64,000 bases of DNA from Ruminococcus_C sp963590855 (GTDB taxonomy: Bacteria > Bacillota > Clostridia > Oscillospirales > Ruminococcaceae): contig CAVAQT010000009.1 in NCBI GenBank assembly GCA_963590855.1, positions 12,539 through 76,538 of the forward strand, in the 5' to 3' direction. Both the position numbers and the translations under genes were made by a program. Below, piece by piece: positions 25,848 to 34,715 of the stretch. The notes under the pieces were generated by a model. That model was not told where the DNA came from. It was given only the letters and a program-made list of their open reading frames with translations, and searched no databases. Numbering within the stretch: the first letter of the stretch is position 1; each line of letters starts with the position of its first letter.

Positions 25848-27074
25848 ATGAATGATTGTGGTATCAGCAAACTGGATCTGAAACGCCGGAACAGAATGCA
25901 AATCCTGAAAGTAGTCCGGGAAAACGGGCCGATCTCCCGGGTGGACATTTCGTCCCTGCTGGGCATCACCCGTGCGGCAGTCACCATCATCACCAACGAG
26001 ATGATCGACCAGAACATCCTGGAAGAGGTAGGTGAAGAGCCGGTCAATCCGGCGGCAGAAGTCCGCAAGGGCAGACGCAAGATCCTGCTGGACATCAACG
26101 AGACCTATAAGTTTGCAGTGGGCATCTATATTGACGAAAAGGAGATCTCTGTGGGGCTGACTACCCTGAGTGCGGCGGCACTGGATAAGCGCTCCTTCCC
26201 GCACCAGGGCGACATAACACCGGAAAAGCTGGGAGATCTGCTGGAAGCCACCCTGAAAAAGATGCTCCAGAACAGCTGTCTCAGCTATAAGAACCTGCTG
26301 GGCGTGGGCGTAGGTGTCATGCCCTCTGCCTATGCCATGATGGGCATAACACCGGGCAGCGAAAACGACCCCGTTTTCCCGGAGCTGCAAAGCATCCTGG
26401 AGGCTCGCACCCGTCTCCCCGTGTATATCAACAGCGCCGCCAGAGAATTTGCCATGGCAGGCATCCGCTATAACGAGATCCACACCAAGGCGGAGAGCCA
26501 GGTGTTCCTGTACTGGGACAACGGCTGTTATCACGCCATCCCGGTGCGTGAGTGCAGCATCCTGCTCCCGTCCACAGGAAGCGATGCTTTTGTAGAACAT
26601 CTCTGCGTCGATCCTGCCGGAAAAGAACTGGAAGGCTATCCCCGCGGCAGCGTCCGGGCAGAACTCTCGGCGGCTGGCGCAGCAGAAAAGCTCCGCCCCA
26701 TCTTCTCTGCGGAGAACACGCCGGCGCTGTACCAGGCGCTGGAGGGCGACCTAGAACGGCTCACTCCGGCGGCACTGCTGACGGCTGCGGAGACCGACAC
26801 CGCCCTTGCCGATGTCACCGAGCAGATCCTCCGGCAGTTCTGCCTGATGCTCCAGGCACTGCACTGCCTGTACTTCGCAGAGCATGTGACTCTGTACGGC
26901 TTCGGCTTCACCCAGGAGCACCTGGAACGCATCCGGAAAACCGCTGCGGCGCTGGCAGGCGAGGAATTTGCGCAGGCTATCGTCCTCAGCCCCATCCCCG
27001 ACCGCAGCCGTTTCCTGTGCGGCTGCACCTATCTCATCCAGACCGGCTTCTATCAGCGCGGCGGACTGGCGTGA
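25848..27074 (+). CDS. ROK-family transcriptional regulator
   Basis: A 408-residue protein: N-terminal winged helix (about 10-75, VRENGPISRVDISSLLGITR then AAVTIITNEMID), then a ROK-like sugar-binding region (about 85-400, GVGVGVMPSAYAMMG). The usual ROK zinc motif CGCGxxGC is not present, and neither is a clear DxGxT phosphate loop, so this is a regulator, not a kinase. Start at 25848 behind AGAGGAA. The closest carbohydrate gene is the GH31 enzyme at 28892, which has a tandem palindromic operator candidate; a link is inferred from proximity only. Confidence 0.82.
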   Translation: MNDCGISKLDLKRRNRMQILKVVRENGPISRVDISSLLGITRAAVTIITNEMIDQNILEEVGEEPVNPAAEVRKGRRKILLDINETYKFAVGIYIDEKEISVGLTTLSAAALDKRSFPHQGDITPEKLGDLLEATLKKMLQNSCLSYKNLLGVGVGVMPSAYAMMGITPGSENDPVFPELQSILEARTRLPVYINSAAREFAMAGIRYNEIHTKAESQVFLYWDNGCYHAIPVRECSILLPSTGSDAFVEHLCVDPAGKELEGYPRGSVRAELSAAGAAEKLRPIFSAENTPALYQALEGDLERLTPAALLTAAETDTALADVTEQILRQFCLMLQALHCLYFAEHVTLYGFGFTQEHLERIRKTAAALAGEEFAQAIVLSPIPDRSRFLCGCTYLIQTGFYQRGGLA

Positions 27075-27148
27075 TCTTCCAAAAAATAAGTGCATCTTTT
27101 CCCATCTTGTTCCGGAAAAATTAACTTGTGTTTTTTTACGGAGAACAC

Positions 27149-27177
27149 TTGCACACCAGTGGAAGATGTGCTATAAT
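27149..27177 (+). promoter_or_regulatory. Sigma-A promoter of the aminotransferase gene
   Basis: TTGCAC (27149-27154), 17 base spacer, TATAAT (27172-27177). The leader contains the small hairpin GTCCGC/GCGGAC (about 27246-27262) just before the ribosome binding site. Confidence 0.8.
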
Positions 27178-27274
27178 AATACTTGCAGTGTGTATGGGTC
27201 TCCCCATATACCCATCGTACCGAATTTCAGCAAAAAGGAGCAGAGTCCGCAGGACGCGGACCGGGTGAGAAATC

Positions 27275-28549
27275 ATGAGAGTAGCAGAGATGAATCGAGA
27301 AGCATTGGAAGCCTTCGCCGCAGACTGCAAAAAGCAGTATGAGGCATTTCAGGCACAGGGTCTGAAACTGGATATGTCCCGGGGCAAGCCCTCGCCGAAG
27401 CAGCTGGATCTGACCAACGGCATCACGACCTGCCTGTCCGAGGACGACTATAAGGCAGAAAACGGCCTGGACTGCCGGAACTACGGCTGCCTGGACGGAC
27501 TGCCGGAGGCAAAGGCATTTTTCGCTCCCATGCTGGGCGTAAAGCCGGAGGATGTTATCGTCTGCGGCAACTCCAGCCTGAACATCATGTACTGGGCAAT
27601 GTCCCTGGCAATGACCAACGGCATCATGGGCAGCAAGCCCTGGGGCAAGTATGACAAGGTAAAGGTGCTCTGTCCGGTGCCGGGCTATGACCGCCACTTT
27701 GCCGTCAGCGAATTTCTGGGCATGGAACTGGTGAACGTCCCCATGAAGGAGGACGGCCCGGACATGGACATGGTAGAAAAGCTGGTGGCTGAGGATGACA
27801 CCATCAAGGCGATCTGGTGCGTGCCCATGTACTCCAATCCGGGCGGCGTGGTATACAGCGACGAGGTCGTAAAGCGCTTTGCTGCCCTGAAGCCCAAGGC
27901 AAAGGACTTCCGTATTTTCTGGGACAACGCTTACTGCGTACACCACCTGGTAGACAATCCGCCGGTACAGGCAAACCTGCTGGAAGAGGCAAAGAAGGCC
28001 GGCAATGAGGATATCTGCTACATGTTCGCCTCTACCTCCAAGATCACCCACCCGGGCTCCGGCATCGCCATGATCGCAGCCAGCCAGAACAACCTGGCAT
28101 ATCTGAAGAAGGCACTGGGCTTCTCCACCATCGGCTACGACAAGATGAACCAGCTGCGTCACCTGCGGTTCTTCGGCGGCAAGTTCGAGAACCTGGTAGA
28201 ACACATGAAGAAGCACAAGGCACTCATCGCGCCGAAGTTCCAGATCGTCGAAAACACTCTGGAACAGGAGCTGGCAGATCTGGGCATCGCAAACTGGTCG
28301 AATCCCCAGGGCGGCTACTTCATCTCCTTCAACCAGAAGGGCTGCGCAAAGCGCATCGTCTCTCTGTGCAAGGAAGCCGGCGTTGTCCTGACTGGCGCAG
28401 GCGCATCCTTCCCGCACGGTGTTGACCCCGAGGACGAGAACATCCGTATCTCTCCCACATTCCCCACAGAGGAAGAACTCCAGATGGCGATGAACGTATT
28501 TGTCTGCGCTGCAAAGCTGGCTGCCGCAGAACAGGCACTGGCAAAGTAA
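27275..28549 (+). CDS. PLP-dependent aminotransferase, type Ic aspartate aminotransferase-like
   Basis: A 424-residue fold-type I aminotransferase. The PLP lysine lies in FASTSKITHPGSG (about residue 252), the Asn/Asp site in MYSNPGG and FWDNAYCVHHL. The sequence looks like the MocR-related family (PF12897) that includes bacterial type Ic aspartate aminotransferases. Transfer of amino groups between aspartate and 2-oxoglutarate is the likely reaction. The start is ATG 27275 after GGGTGAG; ATG 27290 is possible. Own promoter and terminator. Confidence 0.9.
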   Translation: MRVAEMNREALEAFAADCKKQYEAFQAQGLKLDMSRGKPSPKQLDLTNGITTCLSEDDYKAENGLDCRNYGCLDGLPEAKAFFAPMLGVKPEDVIVCGNSSLNIMYWAMSLAMTNGIMGSKPWGKYDKVKVLCPVPGYDRHFAVSEFLGMELVNVPMKEDGPDMDMVEKLVAEDDTIKAIWCVPMYSNPGGVVYSDEVVKRFAALKPKAKDFRIFWDNAYCVHHLVDNPPVQANLLEEAKKAGNEDICYMFASTSKITHPGSGIAMIAASQNNLAYLKKALGFSTIGYDKMNQLRHLRFFGGKFENLVEHMKKHKALIAPKFQIVENTLEQELADLGIANWSNPQGGYFISFNQKGCAKRIVSLCKEAGVVLTGAGASFPHGVDPEDENIRISPTFPTEEELQMAMNVFVCAAKLAAAEQALAK

Positions 28550-28606
28550 TGCTCCCCTGCCGTACACGTTTTCCGGAACGGCGGCATATTTATCAGAATT
28601 ATTTTT

Positions 28607-28637
28607 GGACGGACGGCATCAGCAGTCCGTCCTTTTT
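28607..28637 (+). terminator. Terminator of the aminotransferase gene
   Basis: GGACGGAC (28607-28614) pairs with GTCCGTCC (28625-28632), followed by TTTTT. Confidence 0.88.
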
Positions 28638-28710
28638 GTTGTCCGGCAATTATCACAAAAAACCATTTTCCGATTTGTGCACTATCCCGGTCGGATCGGA
28701 AACCATGGCG

Positions 28711-28750
28711 GAAAAATATACGATTTTCCGGAAAAATATACGATTTTCCG
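28711..28750 (+). promoter_or_regulatory. Tandem 20 base operator candidate upstream of the GH31 promoter
   Basis: The 20-mer gaaaaatatacgattttccg occurs twice without a gap (28711-28730 and 28731-28750). With the preceding G each unit reads GGAAAA-N8-TTTTCC, an inverted repeat. The second copy ends 9 bases before the -35 box. This is the form of a repressor or activator site; the ROK regulator encoded 1.6 kb upstream is a candidate. Confidence 0.65.
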
Positions 28751-28759
28751 GAAAACAGA

Positions 28760-28789
28760 TTGACATTCCAGTGATAAATATGGTACAAT
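28760..28789 (+). promoter_or_regulatory. Sigma-A promoter of the GH31 gene
   Basis: TTGACA (28760-28765), 18 base spacer, TACAAT (28784-28789). Leader of about 95 bases. Confidence 0.82.
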
Positions 28790-28891
28790 GGTCTTACATG
28801 TAGATGGGTACGGGCACAGGCTGACACTCCGGTGTACCGGAAAGTCGCATGGAATACAAAACATTCTATTTTTATATGCAGGAGGTACTCC

Positions 28892-31231
28892 ATGAAATTT
28901 TCTGACGGACTCTGGCTCAACCAGAGAGGCTTTGACGTTTCCTATGCGGTTCAGGCATATGATGTCACTACCACCAAAAACAGCATCAAGATCTTCGCCA
29001 CTTCCAGCGCGATCTGGAACCGCGCAATGACACTGGGCGGTGTCGCATTCGAGATCACATACACCGCAGTTGCACCGGACGTGTTCCGGGTGCACATCTG
29101 CCACCACAAGGGCAGCCTGCAAAACAAGCCGCAGTTTGAGCTGAATCTCCCGGAGGGCTATGTACCGGACGAGATCCGCGACGAAGAGGGCTTTGTTTCC
29201 ATGACTGCCGGAAAGACCACTGTTACCATTAAAAAGGGCACAGACGGCTGGGATGTTTCCTTTACCCGTGACGGAAAGCGCCTCACCGGCGGCGGCTGGC
29301 GTTCTACCTCCTATATCCAGGAGAACAAGTTCCACCGCGACGCACGTCTGGCTGTCCAGACCGACGACGACTTCTTCAACTATCCCCAGGATGCCCACAA
29401 CACCTTTATGCGGGAACAGCTGACCCTGGATGTCGGCGAGTGCGTCTACGGCTTCGGCGAAAAGTTCACCACCTTCGTCAAGAACGGTCAGAACGTAGAA
29501 AACTGGAACTCTGACGGCGGCACATGCTCCGAACAGAGCTATAAGTGCATCCCGTTCTATATCACCTCCAACAAGTACGGCGTTCTGGTCAACAGCGCGG
29601 ACAAGGTTTCCTTCGAGGTAGCTTCGGATACCATCAATAAGGTCTCCTTCACCGTTCCGGGCGAAGAGCTGGACTACTTCTTCATCGGCGGTGAAAACCT
29701 GGAAGAAGTTCTGGTGAACTACACCGACCTCACCGGCAAGCCGGCACTGCCGCCGGCAAAGACCTTCGGTCTGTGGCTGTCCACCTCGTTCACCACTACC
29801 TATGATGAAGAGACCGTTACCTCCTTCATCGACGGCATGGCAGAGCGCGACATTCCGCTCCAGATGTTCCACTTCGACTGCTTCTGGATGAAGGAATACC
29901 AGTGGACTGACTTCGAGTGGGATCTGGATCAGTTCCCGGATCCGCCGGCAATGCTGAAGCGTCTGGCAAGCCGCGGCCTGGGTCTGTGCTGCTGGATCAA
30001 CCCGTATATCTCCCAGAAGTCCAAGCTGTTCGACATCGGCATGGAAAAGGGCTATTTCATCAAGAACCCGGACGGCAGCGTATTCCAGACCGATCTGTGG
30101 CAGCCGGGCATGGCGATCGTAGACTTCACCAATCCGGAAGCTGCCAAGTGGTTTGCTGCCGGCGTGCGCAAGCTGTGTGAGATGGGCGTTACTGCCATCA
30201 AGACCGACTTCGGCGAGCGTATCCCCACCAAGGCAGTATACTACAACGGTGCAGATCCGATCCATATGCACAACTATTACACCTATCTGTACAACAAGAC
30301 CGTATTCGAGGTACTGGAAGAATACTACGGCAAGGGACAGGCGTGCCTGTTTGCCAGAAGCGCCACCGTCGGCGGCCAGAAGTTCCCGGTACACTGGGGC
30401 GGCGACTGCTCTGCAGAGTACACCTCTATGGCAGAGACACTCCGCGGCGGACTGTCCCTGTGCTCCTCCGGCTTCGGCTTCTTCAGCCACGATATCGGCG
30501 GATTTGAGGCAAAGGCTTCTCCGGACGTTTACAAGCGCTGGTGCGCATTTGGTCTGATGTCCACCCACAGCCGTCTGCACGGTTCGACTTCTTACCGCGT
30601 GCCGTGGAACTTCGACGAGGAATCCTGCGATGTCCTGCGCTTCTTCACCAAGCTCAAGGGCAAGCTGATGCCGTACCTGTTCGCACAGGCAGTCAAGACC
30701 CACACCACCGGTATCCCGATGATGCGCCCCATGGTCATGGACTACACCGACGATATCGCATGCCGCTATCTGGATCAGCAGTACATGCTGGGTGACAACC
30801 TGCTGTGCGCACCGGTATTCCGTGAGGACGGCGTGGCAAACTTCTACCTGCCGGAAGGCAAGTGGTATGACATCATCACCGGAAAGACCTATGAAGGCGG
30901 CAAGTATCACGCTGTGACCTGCACCTTTATGGAAATGCCGGTTCTGGCAAAGCCGAACTCCATCGTGACCTTCGGCGCGTTCGAGAACCAGTTCGAGTAT
31001 GACTATCTGGACGGCGCAGACGCAATGATCTGCAACCTGGAGGACGGCAAGACCGCCGAGGCATCCATCTACGATACCAAGGCAAATCTGGTGCTGACCC
31101 TCAAGGCAAGCCGCAAGGGCAACGTCATCTCCGTCGAGAGCAGCGAGACCGACAAGACCTTTACCGTTTCCGTTGCCGGCACTGACAAGAAGATCACCAT
31201 GCAGGGCGGCAAGGGCGAGATCACACTGTAA
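28892..31231 (+). CDS. GH31 alpha-xylosidase-like glycoside hydrolase
   Basis: A 779-residue cytoplasmic GH31 enzyme without a signal peptide, close in layout to E. coli YicI alpha-xylosidase: N-terminal beta-sandwich (1-240), (beta/alpha)8 barrel (about 260-590) and C-terminal beta domains. The nucleophile is Asp439 in IKTDFGERIP and the acid/base is Asp505 in VHWGGDCSAE. Their spacing of 66 equals that of YicI. It would remove alpha-xylose from xyloglucan oligosaccharides, or act on related alpha-glucosides. GGAGG precedes the ATG. The PH protein and FkbM methyltransferase follow on the same strand, with no clear terminator between. Confidence 0.93.
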   Translation: MKFSDGLWLNQRGFDVSYAVQAYDVTTTKNSIKIFATSSAIWNRAMTLGGVAFEITYTAVAPDVFRVHICHHKGSLQNKPQFELNLPEGYVPDEIRDEEGFVSMTAGKTTVTIKKGTDGWDVSFTRDGKRLTGGGWRSTSYIQENKFHRDARLAVQTDDDFFNYPQDAHNTFMREQLTLDVGECVYGFGEKFTTFVKNGQNVENWNSDGGTCSEQSYKCIPFYITSNKYGVLVNSADKVSFEVASDTINKVSFTVPGEELDYFFIGGENLEEVLVNYTDLTGKPALPPAKTFGLWLSTSFTTTYDEETVTSFIDGMAERDIPLQMFHFDCFWMKEYQWTDFEWDLDQFPDPPAMLKRLASRGLGLCCWINPYISQKSKLFDIGMEKGYFIKNPDGSVFQTDLWQPGMAIVDFTNPEAAKWFAAGVRKLCEMGVTAIKTDFGERIPTKAVYYNGADPIHMHNYYTYLYNKTVFEVLEEYYGKGQACLFARSATVGGQKFPVHWGGDCSAEYTSMAETLRGGLSLCSSGFGFFSHDIGGFEAKASPDVYKRWCAFGLMSTHSRLHGSTSYRVPWNFDEESCDVLRFFTKLKGKLMPYLFAQAVKTHTTGIPMMRPMVMDYTDDIACRYLDQQYMLGDNLLCAPVFREDGVANFYLPEGKWYDIITGKTYEGGKYHAVTCTFMEMPVLAKPNSIVTFGAFENQFEYDYLDGADAMICNLEDGKTAEASIYDTKANLVLTLKASRKGNVISVESSETDKTFTVSVAGTDKKITMQGGKGEITL

Positions 31232-31318
31232 TTTTATCATCGCAGCGGGCACTGCCCCCTCTCCTGAAAGAGACGGCGGCTGCTGCTGCAAATCAGGTTA
31301 GAAGGAAAGGCGGCAGTC

Positions 31319-31741
31319 ATGAAAAAAGGAAAAACCAAAGACGGACTGGAGTATCTCTGGGCGGACAGAAAGCGTACCCTCTTCGGGCTGCCCCTGTCTT
31401 TCACCCGGTACTATCTGACAGAGAGCCGGCTCATCACACGCACAGGTCTTTTGAAGATCGTAGAGGATGAGCTGGACATCTACCGCATCACCGACAAGAA
31501 AATGGAACTGCCCCTGGGACAGCGCATTTTCGGCTGCGGCACGATCATTTTGTTCAGTAAAGATGTCGATACACCGGAAAAACACATTCATTCCATCAAA
31601 AGTCCCCGACAGGTCTCCGATCTGATCACCGCGCTCATCAATGAACAGCGCGACCGCTTCGGCATCCGCGGACGGGACATGGTGGGGCCGGCTGGTATGC
31701 CGCCGGAAGCGTGGGGAGATGGCGACTGCTGCAATGATTAA
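31319..31741 (+). CDS. Bacterial PH-domain protein
   Basis: A 140-residue protein with a PH-like fold (about 10-100): LEYLWADRKRTLFGLPLSFT, YYLTESRLITRTGLLKIVED and DIYRITDKKMELPLGQRIFG are the YdbS-type PH pattern, but without the usual transmembrane helices. The last 30 residues are Gly/Asp rich. Function unknown. AAGGAAAGG precedes the ATG at 31319. Confidence 0.75.
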   Translation: MKKGKTKDGLEYLWADRKRTLFGLPLSFTRYYLTESRLITRTGLLKIVEDELDIYRITDKKMELPLGQRIFGCGTIILFSKDVDTPEKHIHSIKSPRQVSDLITALINEQRDRFGIRGRDMVGPAGMPPEAWGDGDCCND

Positions 31742-31756
31742 GGCAGTCCGGCACCC

Positions 31757-32872
31757 ATGCGAAAAAGAGAAAAGGAGGTCCTGAACACATTGCTTTCTTT
31801 TATCACAGAAAAGCAGTCCTCGTGGGAAAAACTACAGGCGGAGACCCGCCCGATCTTTATCTACGGGATGGGCGATGGTGCAGAAAAGATCATGCGTGTC
31901 TTTCGGGAAAAGTCCATTCCGCTTGCCGGTATTTTCGCAAGCGATGAATTTGTACGCGGTCACTCGTTTGCCGGGTATAAAGTACGAAAGCTTTCCGAGA
32001 TCGAAGCGCAGGTAGACGACTTTGTGATCGTCCTGGCGTTTGCCGCCGGATATCAATCTCTGGTGGATAAGATTGTAGAGCTGGGACAGCGCCACACCCT
32101 CATTGTACCGGATGTTCCGGTAGCAGGCGGCGGACTGTTCACCTATGACTACTGCGTCGAGCACGCGGCGGAGCTGGAAGAGGTCTATGAGATGCTGGCG
32201 GACGACGAGTCCCGCCGGGTCTATGCCAATATCATCAACTTCCGCATCAGCGGCAATATCCGCTGGCTCATGGATGTCACCACACCCAAGAGCGACATCT
32301 ACCGCAAGATCATAAAGCTGACACCCAACGAGGTCTATGTGGATCTGGGCGCATACAACGGCGACACCATCGAAGAGGTGCTGCAATACACCCGGGGCAA
32401 ATATATCCGCATCTACGGTGTCGAGCCGGATCGGAAGAACTTCAAAAAGCTGTGCAAGTCACTGGAAGGCATGAACTATGTCTACGCCTATAACGCAGTA
32501 GCATGGTGCAAGGACACCACCGTGCCCTTCTCCACCAAGGCCGGACGGCAGTCTGCTGTTTCGGCATTCGGTCAGGAGATCGACGCGCGCTCAGTGGACA
32601 GCATCCTCCAGGGCAGACCGGCGACCATCATCAAAATGGACGTAGAGGGCTGTGAGCGAGAGGCACTCTGGGGTGCGTCTCAGACCATCGCCCACTTCTC
32701 CCCGAAGCTGATGGTTTCGCTGTACCACCGGAACGAGGACATTTTCGCCCTGCCGCTGCTGATCCGGCGGCTGAACCCGGGCTATGACCTGTATATCCGG
32801 CATCAACTGTATATCCCGGCGTGGGAGACCAATCTCTACGCCGTACCCTCCCACAGCAATTCTCTGACATAA
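31757..32872 (+). CDS. FkbM-family SAM-dependent methyltransferase
   Basis: A 371-residue protein. Residues 30-115 form a small Rossmann-like domain (IFIYGMGDGAEKIMRVFRE). Residues 185-365 are a FkbM methyltransferase with SAM motifs EVYVDLGAYNGDT, YGVEPD and IIKMDVEGCE. Such enzymes usually methylate sugars or lipids at the surface. The ATG at 31757 has no clear ribosome binding site. A TTG at 31790 (LLSFITEKQ) stands 11 bases behind AAAGGAGG and may be the true start. It follows the PH gene by 15 bases. Confidence 0.87.
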   Translation: MRKREKEVLNTLLSFITEKQSSWEKLQAETRPIFIYGMGDGAEKIMRVFREKSIPLAGIFASDEFVRGHSFAGYKVRKLSEIEAQVDDFVIVLAFAAGYQSLVDKIVELGQRHTLIVPDVPVAGGGLFTYDYCVEHAAELEEVYEMLADDESRRVYANIINFRISGNIRWLMDVTTPKSDIYRKIIKLTPNEVYVDLGAYNGDTIEEVLQYTRGKYIRIYGVEPDRKNFKKLCKSLEGMNYVYAYNAVAWCKDTTVPFSTKAGRQSAVSAFGQEIDARSVDSILQGRPATIIKMDVEGCEREALWGASQTIAHFSPKLMVSLYHRNEDIFALPLLIRRLNPGYDLYIRHQLYIPAWETNLYAVPSHSNSLT

Positions 32873-32891
32873 ATCTCATATAAGCAAAAGA

Positions 32892-32927
32892 ATCCCTGCA
32901 CCGGCAAACCGATGCAGGGATATTTTT
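32892..32927. terminator. Bidirectional terminator between the FkbM and AEC genes
   Basis: ATCCCTGCA (32892-32900) pairs with TGCAGGGAT (32913-32921), followed by ATTTTTA. Confidence 0.8.
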
Positions 32928-32959
32928 ATGCGTAAGATACGCTGTCTGGCATGCTTTAT

Positions 32960-33892
32960 TTACAAAAGCGCCGACAGCCCCGTAAAGAGCTTTACGATCA
33001 GCGGCATGGTCAGCATGGACACCAGCGTGGTCACCGCGAAAATGTGGGACGCATACCCGTCGTTCAGGTCGTGCTTCTGGCACTGGAGCGTGCACATCGC
33101 CGCCGAGGGCGCAGCCATCAGCACCAACACCACCAACCGGATCTCCTCCGGAATAAAGCCCAGCGGCACGAACAGCACCGCCAGCGCCGCCGGAACGATC
33201 AGCAGCTTTACTGCGCTGACATAATACACCCGGGGATTTTTCAGCGCCCGGAACAGATCTGCCTGTGCCACGCTGATGCCGGAGGCGATCATCGCCATAG
33301 GCGTATTCAGCCCGGCGACATAGTCGAACGTCTTTCCCAGCAGCTCCGGCAGCGGAATCCGGAAAAAGAACAGCAGCAGCCCGATGGCGATGCCGATCAT
33401 AGTGGGCGAACAGAGCTTTTTCAGCAGTGCCTTCCGGTCGTTCTGTCCCGTCAGCAGCATGATGCCGTGCGTCCAGGCGAAGCAGAAAAACACCGTCAGA
33501 AATGCCGAGGTATAAAACACGCCCTCGTTCCCCAGCAGCGCGCTGGCGAGAGGAATCCCCATAAAGCCGCAATTGCTGTAAATGGCAGAAAAGCGCTCGA
33601 TCTCTGTCTCACGCCCCGGCTTCTGCCGGATGAGCAGATGCACCGCCCCGATAAACAGCACATAGGTCACCGCCGCCAGCAGGAACGTCCACTGCATATT
33701 GACCACGAGCCGCGGTTCATACTCCACATCGGCATAGGCATTCACCACCAGCACCGGGGTGACGATCTCCAAAACGAAGTTGGAAAACTGCCTGCCGCCG
33801 TTTTTATCCACGACCTTTGTCCGATAGGCGATGATGCCCACCACGTTCAGCAGCAGCATCAGCACCGCCTGTTTCAAAATAATCAGCGCCAA
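32960..33892 (-). CDS. AEC (auxin efflux carrier) family transporter, TTG start
   Basis: A 310-residue protein with about ten transmembrane helices and the AEC inverted-repeat layout: NCGFMGIPLASALLG in the first half, GISVAQADLFRALKNP and AAPSAAMCTLQCQ in the second. Bacterial members export malate or other organic acids; the substrate is unknown. The TTG at 33890-33892 follows AGGAGAGG at 7 bases. Confidence 0.88.
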   Translation of the reverse strand: MALIILKQAVLMLLLNVVGIIAYRTKVVDKNGGRQFSNFVLEIVTPVLVVNAYADVEYEPRLVVNMQWTFLLAAVTYVLFIGAVHLLIRQKPGRETEIERFSAIYSNCGFMGIPLASALLGNEGVFYTSAFLTVFFCFAWTHGIMLLTGQNDRKALLKKLCSPTMIGIAIGLLLFFFRIPLPELLGKTFDYVAGLNTPMAMIASGISVAQADLFRALKNPRVYYVSAVKLLIVPAALAVLFVPLGFIPEEIRLVVLVLMAAPSAAMCTLQCQKHDLNDGYASHIFAVTTLVSMLTMPLIVKLFTGLSALL

Positions 33893-33915
33893 AACCAGAC
33901 CTCTCCTCTATCCCA

Positions 33916-33955
33916 AAAATGGGTGGAGTCGGATAACCCGATTTCCACCCATTTT
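33916..33955 (-). terminator. Terminator of the dipicolinate synthase operon
   Basis: AAAATGGGTGGA and TCCACCCATTTT form a perfect 12 bp stem with an inner CGG/CCG helix; the minus-strand RNA ends in UUUUU. It lies 70 bases after dpaB. Confidence 0.72.
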
Positions 33956-34026
33956 CAGTATAGCACATCTTTTTGGATTTTCTGTGACTGCCGCAAAAAT
34001 AGCCCCAGAATTTTTCCGGCGACGCC

Positions 34027-34608
34027 CTAGAGCAGCACCGGCTGCACCTGTTTGTGCGCCAATGCCAGCGCCGCGGTCTCCGGCAGCCGGGAAAAGTCCG
34101 CCACCAGAGATGCCGGCTTCTCCGCCGGAGCATCCTGGCGCAGCGGCACGAAGTAATAGTTCCGGGTATTCAACAGCAGCCCGATGTTTTTCGCCGAAGC
34201 CCCCAGGGCATCGTTGGTGGCGATGGCAAGGACAACGGGCTTTTGCCGCCGGAGCATGGACTTCACCGCCATGGTAGCCGTACCGTCCGTGATGCCATAC
34301 GCCAGCTTTGCGGCAGTGTTGGCGGTACAGGGCGCAACGATCAGCAGGTCTAACAGATCTTTCGGCCCAAGCGGTTCTGCCTCCGGGATGGTGCGAATGG
34401 CTGCCCTGCCGCAGATCTCTTCCAGTTCTGCGACACGATCCGCGGCCTTGCCGAAGCGCGTATCCGTTGCGGCGGCATGCTCCGAGAAAATCGGCGTCAG
34501 CTCTGCCCCTGCCTCCCGGAGCTTTGCCGCCTGTGCAAATGCGGCGGAAAAGGTGCAAAACGAACCGGTCACCACAAACCCGATCCGCTTACCTGTCAGG
34601 TCTTTCAT
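34027..34608 (-). CDS. dpaB: Dipicolinate synthase subunit B (SpoVFB)
   Basis: A 193-residue flavoprotein of the Flavoprotein/DFP fold: KRIGFVVTGSFCTFSAAF at the N terminus, IVAPCTANTAAKLAYGITDG and ATNDALGASAKNIGLLLNT further in. DpaA and DpaB together make dipicolinate in the mother cell, and it accumulates in the spore core. The length is close to the 200 residues of B. subtilis SpoVFB. The ATG at 34606-34608 follows GGAGA. The start overlaps the final codons of dpaA, which here are separated from the rest of dpaA by a 4.9 kb insertion. Confidence 0.93.
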   Translation of the reverse strand: MKDLTGKRIGFVVTGSFCTFSAAFAQAAKLREAGAELTPIFSEHAAATDTRFGKAADRVAELEEICGRAAIRTIPEAEPLGPKDLLDLLIVAPCTANTAAKLAYGITDGTATMAVKSMLRRQKPVVLAIATNDALGASAKNIGLLLNTRNYYFVPLRQDAPAEKPASLVADFSRLPETAALALAHKQVQPVLL

Positions 34609-34690
34609 AGGCAAGTCTCCTCTCTTCGAGCATATTGCAGATGGTATCCGCGATGATCTCCCCGGCGGTTCTGGGTGCATCCTTCCCCGG
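34589..34690 (-). pseudogene. dpaA: C-terminal portion of dpaA, cut off from its 5' part
   Basis: Minus-strand translation gives PGKDAPRTAGEII, then ADTICNMLEERRLAYERPDR and a stop (34589-34591): the normal end of DpaA. It overlaps dpaB by 20 bases, as in an intact operon. Upstream of the CCG codon at 34688-34690 the frame enters unrelated sequence at the recombinase end. Joined to the part at 39630-40415 it restores an in-frame protein of 294 or 295 residues (B. subtilis SpoVFA has 297). It is probably a split gene, not a dead one. Confidence 0.9.
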
Positions 34691-34715
34691 CGCGGCGGCG
34701 CGGCGTTGACACATT
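34687..34715. other. Left attachment junction of the dpaA element
   Basis: Core CCGGCG (34687-34692), then the element arm GCGGCGTTGACACATT (34700-34715), which includes the recombinase stop codon. Host sequence (dpaA 3' part) lies at lower coordinates. Confidence 0.8.

Noticed and set aside
27178..27274. T-box or other riboswitch before the aminotransferase gene
   Set aside because: The leader is under 100 bases and lacks the T-box sequence and a terminator/antiterminator pair; only one small hairpin is visible.
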